A stretch of DNA of 11,715 nt, from NCBI GenBank assembly GCA_018064575.1, contig JAGHUZ010000198.1:1-11715 (forward strand), read 5' to 3'. The stretch is from Candidatus Minthomonas equi. Lineage in GTDB: Bacteria > Bacteroidota > Bacteroidia > Bacteroidales > UBA932. Below are positions 6,672 through 11,715 of the stretch, piece by piece; positions within the stretch are counted from its first letter, which is position 1, and each line of letters opens with the position of its first letter. Position numbers and translations under genes: made by a program. The notes beneath the pieces were generated by a model that searched no databases, was not told the DNA's origin, and was given only the letters and a program-made list of their open reading frames with translations.

Positions 6672-7733
6672 TTATATATTCTGATTTTTCAATTTAAGAT
6701 ATCTTCCGGATATAGATGCGGATATGAGAGTAACTGCACCGCACGCGAGCATCGTCAAGGCCTGGCTTTCGTGGGAAATGGTAGCGAAAACCACCCCGTC
6801 TGCCGGAGGGATGGCATAAATGGCAGCACAAGCCAGGGACAGAATAAAATGATATGCACCGATACCGCCCTGAACCGGGACTATCCATCCGAGACTGCCC
6901 ACCACCATAAGGAACAAAGCATCCACCCCGTTAAGACCGACCTCTCCTGTCGAGATGGAAATGGCCGAATCACATACCTGCGGGAAAGCATATACGGTAA
7001 AAAGGCTCTGAAGCCAGTAAAGTGTCCATAATGCCATAGTATAAAAAAGAAATGCCCACTTATGCTCGGAACGAAAACCGGCAGACAGACCTGCCCACAT
7101 ATTACGCACCAATGAAAAAAACCTGTCAAAGAAACGCATTTGCGACAGACGCTCACGATAACGATACAGGAGACAGCATACGACAACAATTGCCACCACG
7201 AGTCCCACCAGAATCCAGACCACTGACAAGTGAAATTTTTCAGCGGCAGAGCCCCATATTTCCCTCGTCATAAAATCACCTATGCTATCCCAGCTGAACC
7301 ATACTATCGCCATCACGATAATCATATCGCATAGCACGTCGATGGCCCGTTCGAGAACTACGCTTCCCAATGCCGACTCGAAAGAGGTCTTGCCGGTACC
7401 GGCTATGATTCCGCATCTGGCCAGTTCACCGGCTCGCGGAAATGCGAAGTTCGTAAGATATGCCGTGGTTACACCATCATAACAGTCCCTTCTGCTGACA
7501 GTCGGATTCAATGGAAGAAGAAGAAGTCTCCACCTCAGGCCACGCACCCAAAAAGCAGCGACACTGGATGCCATAGCGGCGCCTACCCACCAGAAATTGC
7601 AGCTGCGAAGTCCTTCAGTGAAATCAGACCACTTGACACCTTTGAATGCAAAATAAAGAAGAACGATGGCTATCAACGCCATCAGGCACCATTTCCACCA
7701 GGAAAGTTTCTTTCTGTTCCCCGGTTCTGCCAT
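6672..7733 (-). CDS. Multi-pass membrane protein of the lysylphosphatidylglycerol synthase TM / flippase-like family
   Basis: The 353-residue protein is an integral inner-membrane protein with about seven or eight hydrophobic segments, the first at about 15-31. It matches the family of lysylphosphatidylglycerol-synthase-type transmembrane domains (UPF0104, AglD/MprF-like): a conserved RGLRWRLLL segment (64-72), NFAFPRAGELAR (95-106) and PVQGGIGAYHF with GGIGAY at 289-294. The soluble aminoacyl-transferase domain of MprF is absent, so lysine transfer is not expected; a lipid-flipping or lipid-carrier role is the usual suggestion for the stand-alone form, but the substrate is unknown. The start overlaps the panD stop by one base in a TAATG junction, so translation is likely coupled to panD. 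The association with panC-panD is one I recall from other Bacteroidales and has no obvious metabolic reason. Confidence 0.9.
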   Translation of the reverse strand: MAEPGNRKKLSWWKWCLMALIAIVLLYFAFKGVKWSDFTEGLRSCNFWWVGAAMASSVAAFWVRGLRWRLLLLPLNPTVSRRDCYDGVTTAYLTNFAFPRAGELARCGIIAGTGKTSFESALGSVVLERAIDVLCDMIIVMAIVWFSWDSIGDFMTREIWGSAAEKFHLSVVWILVGLVVAIVVVCCLLYRYRERLSQMRFFDRFFSLVRNMWAGLSAGFRSEHKWAFLFYTMALWTLYWLQSLFTVYAFPQVCDSAISISTGEVGLNGVDALFLMVVGSLGWIVPVQGGIGAYHFILSLACAAIYAIPPADGVVFATISHESQALTMLACGAVTLISASISGRYLKLKNQNI

Positions 7734-8083
7734 TATTTCAATCTATTGGTGGCTGTGTCCGGAAATATGACAGTAGGCTGAAAGCCGTGTGCCTCTTCGG
7801 GAGTCATCTGGGCATAGGCCATAATAATCGCGATATCTCCACGACTGAACAGATGTGCGGCAGCACCGTTAAGACAGATGGTTCCGCTGCCTCTTTCTCC
7901 GGGAATAACGTATGTTTCCAGCCTGTTTCCATTGGTAATGTTCACTACGGATACCTTTTCCCAACTCTGTATTCCCGCCGCTTCCATCAAAGCTTCATCG
8001 ATAGTGATGCTGCCGATATAATTCAGATTGGCATCTGTAACAGTCACTCTATGAATCTTGGACTTAAGTATTTCGATAAGCAT
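7733..8083 (-). CDS. panD: Aspartate 1-decarboxylase proenzyme
   Basis: PanD decarboxylates L-aspartate to beta-alanine, the amine half of pantothenate. It is made as a proenzyme that cleaves itself between Gly24 and Ser25, turning Ser25 into the catalytic pyruvoyl group. The 116-residue product has exactly this G24-S25 pair, within NYIGSITID, and carries the catalytic residues at the E. coli numbers: K9, R54, T57, Y58 and N72-G73-A74-A75. Length is normal for the family (about 115-130). The gene lies 3 bases downstream of panC and its stop shares a base with the start of the flippase gene, so all three form one operon. Whether a PanM-type maturation factor is needed cannot be told here; such factors are known mainly from enterobacteria. 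Confidence 0.97.
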   Translation of the reverse strand: MLIEILKSKIHRVTVTDANLNYIGSITIDEALMEAAGIQSWEKVSVVNITNGNRLETYVIPGERGSGTICLNGAAAHLFSRGDIAIIMAYAQMTPEEAHGFQPTVIFPDTATNRLK

Positions 8084-8086
8084 AGT

Positions 8087-8935
8087 CTATTTGAGTTTGA
8101 TGTTGTCTATCAGACGGACGGGACGGGCATAAACCGCACAGGTAAGTTGTATATTACCGGCCTGCGACCAGTCTGTCAAGGGTTTCATAGTACGGGCATC
8201 GATTATCTCCACATACTCCGTTTCCAACATAGGATTGGTATTGATATCAGCGGTTACGGCATTGATAACTTCGGCGACACTCATTTTCCCTACCATCGAA
8301 GGAGCCTTGGATATGGCCTCGTAGATGTGCGGGGCTGATTTCCTCTGCTCCGGAGTAAGCAATGCATTTCGGGAGCTGAGGGCCAGACCGTCTTCTCCAC
8401 GGGCGATGGGGCAGCGCACTATCGTCAAAGGATAACGCAAATTCTCCACGAAATATTCGATGATGGCCAACTGCTGAAAATCCTTTTCCCCGAAATATGC
8501 GAAATCAGGCTTTACGATATCGAACAGACGAGTCACGATTTGAGCCATACCATTGAAATGTCCCGGACGTCGCGGACCCTCACCATACTGGTCCAGCCCG
8601 CCCAAATCAAATACCCTGGTATCTATCCCCGCCCCTTCGGGATACATATCGATTACCCTTGGAGCCAGAAGAATCTTCACTCCGACCGGCTCCAGCAGGG
8701 AACTGTCCGAATCCAAGGTTCTGGGGTAAGTATTGAAATCATCTTTATTATTGAACTGGGTGGGATTTACAAAATCTGAAACCACCACAGCATCACATTC
8801 TTCCACTGCCCTGCGGATAAGCGTAAGGTGACCTTCGTGAAGAGCTCCCATCGTAGGAACGAGCCCTAACTTTCCGACTTTACCTAAAGATTTGAGCGCT
8901 GCGTCAAATTCTTCAAGTGTCTTAGCGATTATCAT
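8087..8935 (-). CDS. panC: Pantoate--beta-alanine ligase (pantothenate synthetase)
   Basis: PanC joins pantoate and beta-alanine with ATP, through a pantoyl-adenylate, to form pantothenate, the precursor of coenzyme A. The 282-residue protein shows the nucleotidyltransferase-type motif PTMGALHEGH (27-36), with the two HxGH-type histidines H33 and H36, FVNPTQFN, the pantoate-binding YPRTLDSD, RPGHFNGMA, GEKDFQQL (149-156) and the LSSRN motif (186-190, the KMSKS equivalent). Length fits the family (about 280). A small variation is DFVNPTQF where many enzymes have IFVNPTQF; this should be tolerated. It heads the run panC-panD-flippase-barrel and has its own probable promoter in the 61-base spacer upstream. 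The start at 8935 gives the common N-terminus directly preceding the first strand. Confidence 0.97.
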   Translation of the reverse strand: MIIAKTLEEFDAALKSLGKVGKLGLVPTMGALHEGHLTLIRRAVEECDAVVVSDFVNPTQFNNKDDFNTYPRTLDSDSSLLEPVGVKILLAPRVIDMYPEGAGIDTRVFDLGGLDQYGEGPRRPGHFNGMAQIVTRLFDIVKPDFAYFGEKDFQQLAIIEYFVENLRYPLTIVRCPIARGEDGLALSSRNALLTPEQRKSAPHIYEAISKAPSMVGKMSVAEVINAVTADINTNPMLETEYVEIIDARTMKPLTDWSQAGNIQLTCAVYARPVRLIDNIKLK

Positions 8936-8959
8936 TATTGTTATGTCTTAAAAAACGTG

Positions 8960-8991
8960 CGAAAATACTTATTCCATATGAAATATCGAAA
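8960..8991 (-). promoter_or_regulatory. Probable promoter of the panC-panD operon
   Basis: On the minus strand the spacer reads TTTC (8991-8988), then 20 bases, then TATTTTCG (8967-8960). Both boxes differ from the Bacteroidota consensus TTTG / TAnnTTTG by one base (C for G, C for T), with the spacing in the normal range. The -7 box ends 24 bases before the panC ATG, so the leader would be under 20 bases. No operator or riboswitch is visible. Read-through from the upstream hydrolase gene is still possible, since no terminator hairpin with a T-run separates them. Confidence 0.5.
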
Positions 8992-8996
8992 TGTAT

Positions 8997-10652
8997 TTAC
9001 TTTCTCCAGGGTCCGAAATTCTCGTTGTAATTGAAGTCTATTTCAAAATCCACATTACTTGAAGGTGTTTCATATCCGTGGAAATAAACAGGGAAGGTAT
9101 GTCCCTGCGAATCCATCAGGAACTGATTTCCGGATGAGTGGCGCAAGGGATGCTTCCACCCCTTCGGGCCGATTTTCATAAAAAGCTTTCCGTTCTCAAG
9201 AGTCACCTCGGCATCTCCGAATGGAGCCTCTTTAGTATAATGTCCGACAAGAGTGGAGAAATCAGGTTTCACTTTGGAACGTTTGATAATCATAGGCACC
9301 TTCCTGCCGCTTCCTCCCCCACCGTTTCTGCACAAGGAATACCAGCCCTTCAGAGCCTGGCCGCTATGGTCTTTGACCGAAGCGATATCCCGCCCGTCCC
9401 TAAGAGCGAAAAACAAATCCACTATTTCCTTTGAAAGGGCGAATCTGGCTCGCTGGGTAACTTCGGAATTGCATAATATCGCATAACCCAAATCCAATTC
9501 GGGAACGAATCCGCACAGGGCGGTAAAGCCCCAGGTGGTCCCAGTATGGTAAATTTCACGAAAATTCTCATTTTCCTGCACATACCAGCAATAACCGTAT
9601 CGCTTGACAAAGGTGCTGTCACCGGATACATAAGTACTCCCTGTATGCAGAAACTCCATCTGTTCGGGAGAGAAAATCCGCTTATCCGCGAACATCTGTT
9701 TCCGCCATACCAGCCCCGGAAAATAGTCGGACAGGTCACTCATCTCAGGGGACAGGTTCTCCTGCCCGCTGTCGGAAGCATCCTCATCTCCTCCCAGCGA
9801 CAGAATTTCCCCGTTTTCCAGATGACACGACACATATTTGGCCATATCGGATGAGGTAGAGCACACACTCCCGGCCGGACCTATCACGGACACCCACCAC
9901 AAAGCTCTGTTCTCTCCGTCAAGAGGGAACGTTCTGATTCCGTCACTTCCATCCTTTCCGCGACGATAATGAAATGCGTGGGCACAAGAAGCCTTCCGGC
10001 CGGCAGCATCATATTCATCCCCCCCTATGCAGGACTCATTCATCCCCAGAGGAGCGAACACTCTCATACGGACATTATCTTCCCAAGTCATTCCGGTCAC
10101 CTTCTCGATGATGCGGGCAGCGATTATGAAGGTGATATTATTGTACCCGAATTGAGAACGGAAAGGATATATGGGCTTCATATACTTGAACATCTGATAG
10201 ATGTCATTCCGGTCATAACCCAGATTGGCGATATAAGTCCCCACCTGCGGGCACAGACCGGTAGCGTGAGTGAAGAGGTCCTTGACAAGCATCTGCTGCT
10301 CGACCTCATCATCCGCCCAGTCAAAATCAGGCAGTATGTCCTTCACTCTGTCATCCCATTTCAGAAGACCGTCATCCACAACAGAAGCCATAACCGTAGC
10401 TGTAAAGGACTTGGAAATGGACCCTACGTGGAAAAGGGTATGTTCATCCACCCTGTCAGACTCTCCCTGACGCTTCACTCCGAACCCTTCATTGAATATC
10501 AGTTCCCCATCCTTCACCACTGAAACCGACATACCCGGTATTTTCCAATCGCTGAGCACTTTTTGGGAATAATGCCTCAGCGCATCTGTTACCGTGGAAT
10601 CATTTCCACCCGGGATGGAAAGAAGCGCGGCCAGCAGTATAGTCAGAATCAT
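8997..10652 (-). CDS. Exported serine hydrolase, class C beta-lactamase / DD-peptidase-like, with C-terminal DUF3471-type domain
   Basis: The 551-residue protein belongs to the beta-lactamase/penicillin-binding-protein-like serine hydrolases. The N-terminal hydrophobic stretch (2-13) looks like a signal peptide but lacks the usual basic residues. The catalytic domain has the SxxK tetrad SISK (78-81), the tyrosine motif YNN (170-172) and HTG (369-371) in place of KTG, the typical set for this group. The last ~95 residues look like the beta-rich DUF3471 domain that often follows these hydrolases. Family members include esterases, D-amino-acid amidases and peptidases; true beta-lactam resistance is uncommon, so antibiotic resistance should not be assumed. 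Its ATG overlaps the SDR gene stop in an ATGA junction, with a GGAGGA sequence 2 bases upstream that also encodes two SDR glycines. The start is fixed because no other start codon lies between it and an in-frame stop. Confidence 0.88.
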   Translation of the reverse strand: MILTILLAALLSIPGGNDSTVTDALRHYSQKVLSDWKIPGMSVSVVKDGELIFNEGFGVKRQGESDRVDEHTLFHVGSISKSFTATVMASVVDDGLLKWDDRVKDILPDFDWADDEVEQQMLVKDLFTHATGLCPQVGTYIANLGYDRNDIYQMFKYMKPIYPFRSQFGYNNITFIIAARIIEKVTGMTWEDNVRMRVFAPLGMNESCIGGDEYDAAGRKASCAHAFHYRRGKDGSDGIRTFPLDGENRALWWVSVIGPAGSVCSTSSDMAKYVSCHLENGEILSLGGDEDASDSGQENLSPEMSDLSDYFPGLVWRKQMFADKRIFSPEQMEFLHTGSTYVSGDSTFVKRYGYCWYVQENENFREIYHTGTTWGFTALCGFVPELDLGYAILCNSEVTQRARFALSKEIVDLFFALRDGRDIASVKDHSGQALKGWYSLCRNGGGGSGRKVPMIIKRSKVKPDFSTLVGHYTKEAPFGDAEVTLENGKLFMKIGPKGWKHPLRHSSGNQFLMDSQGHTFPVYFHGYETPSSNVDFEIDFNYNENFGPWRK

Positions 10653-11488
10653 ACTCCTCCGAAAGCAGAATATCCGCCGTCAACAGGGATGATGACACCT
10701 GTCACGAAAGATGATATATCACTTAGCAGATAAAGCATCGTCCCCACCAAATCTTCAGGAACACCGAATTTATGAGTAGGGGTGTTGGCTATGATTTTCT
10801 TGCCGCGAGGCTTAAGGGCTCCTGTCCCCTCTTCAGTCAGCAGGAAGCGGTTCTGGTCGGTAAGGAAAAATCCGGGAGCGATGGCATTGCATCTGATGCC
10901 CATCTGAGCCACGTGGACAGCATACCACTGGGTGAAATTGTTAATGGAACCCTTGGCTGCCGAATATGCCGGAATTTTGGTAAGAGGCCTGAATGCGTTC
11001 ATGGATGAGATATTCAAAACCACACCTTTCTTCGCCTCTATCATATCGACGGTGAATACCATAGTCGCCAGAAGAGTACCCTTGAAATTTAGGTCATACA
11101 CCGACTGGAACCCTTCCATATCCAGACCATAGAATGTCTCGGACAGGTCTGTATCGGCATCCATCTGTTCGATGGCGCAAGTGGCTTTCGGGGAGTTTCC
11201 TCCGGCACAGTTGATAAGGATATCTATCTTCCCGAGTTTTGAATGGATTTCATCCCTCGCCGCGACAAGAGCCTCCTTGTCCAGAGTACTGGCTGATATA
11301 CCCAGACATTTGACTCCGAATTCCCTGGTTATGGCCTCGCCTTTGGTGGGATTGTCCTTGCTGCGCGAAATGACAGCCAGATTGACTCCTGCCTCTGCAA
11401 GTCCTCTGGTGAGAGCTGTCCCGAGGATTCCGAAGCCCCCGGTAATAACGCAAACGCGTCCTTTGAGATCATCAAAATTACATTTCAT
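10649..11488 (-). CDS. SDR-family oxidoreductase, probable D-mannonate oxidoreductase (fructuronate reductase) type
   Basis: This 279-residue protein is a classical short-chain dehydrogenase/reductase. It shows the dinucleotide-binding TGGFGILG (16-23), the NCAGG form of the NNAG motif (93-97), the catalytic serine pair in NISSMNAFRP, and the YSAAK motif with Y175 and K179. The segments APGFFLTDQNR and PVDGGYSAFGGV resemble Bacteroidota SDR proteins annotated as D-mannonate oxidoreductase (UxuB-like), which reduce fructuronate to mannonate in hexuronate catabolism; gluconate 5-dehydrogenase is the closest alternative. The neighbour upstream is gnd, 5 bases away, which would suit a role in sugar-acid metabolism. 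The fold and enzyme class are certain, while the substrate rests on resemblance. The stop overlaps the downstream hydrolase start by 4 bases. Confidence 0.88.
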   Translation of the reverse strand: MKCNFDDLKGRVCVITGGFGILGTALTRGLAEAGVNLAVISRSKDNPTKGEAITREFGVKCLGISASTLDKEALVAARDEIHSKLGKIDILINCAGGNSPKATCAIEQMDADTDLSETFYGLDMEGFQSVYDLNFKGTLLATMVFTVDMIEAKKGVVLNISSMNAFRPLTKIPAYSAAKGSINNFTQWYAVHVAQMGIRCNAIAPGFFLTDQNRFLLTEEGTGALKPRGKKIIANTPTHKFGVPEDLVGTMLYLLSDISSFVTGVIIPVDGGYSAFGGV

Positions 11489-11493
11489 AATTC

Positions 11494-11715
11494 CTAAGCA
11501 TTATATGTACTCGATATAGTATCACCTCCGTGCCCTGTCCAGTTGGTATGGAAAAACTCGCCGCGCGGTCTGTCAGTCCTTTCATAGGTATGTGCACCGA
11601 AGAAGTCACGCTGGGCCTGGAGCAGATTGGCCGGGAGGCGCGAACTGCGATACCCGTCGTAATATTGGAGGCCTGCCGTCATACAGGGGGCGGGAACTCC
11701 GTTCTGAATGGCCGT
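11494..11715 (-). CDS. gnd: 6-phosphogluconate dehydrogenase (decarboxylating), C-terminal fragment cut by window edge
   Basis: Only the last 73 residues are inside the window; the frame is open to base 11715. The enzyme oxidises 6-phosphogluconate to ribulose 5-phosphate and CO2, making NADPH in the pentose phosphate pathway. The tail reads [20 protein letters not shown] followed by a stretch containing FFHTNW, which is the highly conserved C-terminal end of 6-phosphogluconate dehydrogenase that reaches into the partner subunit's active site; the conserved Arg of the YER segment and the His of FHT are present. The final residues (about [13 protein letters not shown]) run a little beyond the E. 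coli enzyme, as is usual for longer forms. It lies 5 bases upstream of the SDR gene and is likely the promoter-proximal member of that operon, as far as the window shows. Confidence 0.96.
   Translation of the reverse strand, partial: TAIQNGVPAPCMTAGLQYYDGYRSSRLPANLLQAQRDFFGAHTYERTDRPRGEFFHTNWTGHGGDTISSTYNA

Noticed and set aside
7646..8338. 230-residue plus-strand open frame across panC, panD and the flippase start
   Set aside because: The opposite strand holds panC and panD with all catalytic residues; the plus-strand translation has no recognisable domain.
8963..8998. Inverted repeat AAATAC / GTATTT in the hydrolase-panC spacer as a terminator or operator
   Set aside because: The arms are six AT-rich base pairs with a 24-base loop and no T-run follows; chance is the better explanation.
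9969..10523. 184-residue plus-strand open frame inside the serine hydrolase gene
   Set aside because: It is antisense to the conserved SISK and YNN regions of the hydrolase and shows no domain of its own.
8997..10652. Beta-lactamase-like gene as an antibiotic-resistance determinant
   Set aside because: The motifs fit the broad serine hydrolase group with an HTG box and a DUF3471-type tail, and the gene sits in a metabolic operon without mobile elements; resistance cannot be inferred.

Overview
The window looks like a core-genome segment of a Bacteroidota bacterium, most likely order Bacteroidales. Three things point there. Upstream regions carry TAnnTTTG-type -7 boxes and mostly lack Shine-Dalgarno sequences. 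The gene neighbourhoods (small membrane protein-mutL-rhomboid-EEP phosphatase, and panC-panD-flippase) are ones I associate with that order. The SDR enzyme next to gnd resembles the Bacteroidota D-mannonate oxidoreductase type. Base composition is roughly balanced by eye. Coding density is very high: no non-coding stretch exceeds about 65 bases, and no RNA gene, mobile element, CRISPR array or long repeat was seen.

Layout. At the left edge (1-423, minus) is most of ispF, cut by the window end. A 58-base divergent spacer (424-481) carries two back-to-back promoter-like boxes. Rightward from 482 to 6007 is a compact six-gene run: a small membrane protein, mutL (mismatch repair), a rhomboid protease, a membrane-anchored endonuclease/exonuclease/phosphatase-fold protein, tsaC (tRNA t6A synthesis) and nadA (quinolinate synthase). 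Gaps between these genes are 1 to 17 bases, or the genes overlap. nadA converges on the minus-strand genes and overlaps the first of them by 6 bases.

The minus strand, read from the right edge, holds two groups. The first is gnd (C-terminal part only), an SDR oxidoreductase of the mannonate/fructuronate type and an exported serine beta-lactamase-like hydrolase, joined by a 5-base gap and then a 4-base ATGA overlap. The second follows a 61-base spacer with a probable promoter: panC, panD, a multi-pass flippase-like membrane protein and a small predicted outer-membrane beta-barrel. panC and panD make the two ends of pantothenate synthesis meet: PanD makes beta-alanine and PanC joins it to pantoate.

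Most of the window is ordinary housekeeping sequence and I found no convincing undescribed system. The point most worth a second look is MutL. Its ATPase half is textbook, but the residues that make the C-terminal metal-dependent nicking site in most MutH-less bacteria are replaced. Smaller points are the divergent promoter arrangement, the terminator-less convergent junction, and the odd gene partnerships in the two minus-strand operons.
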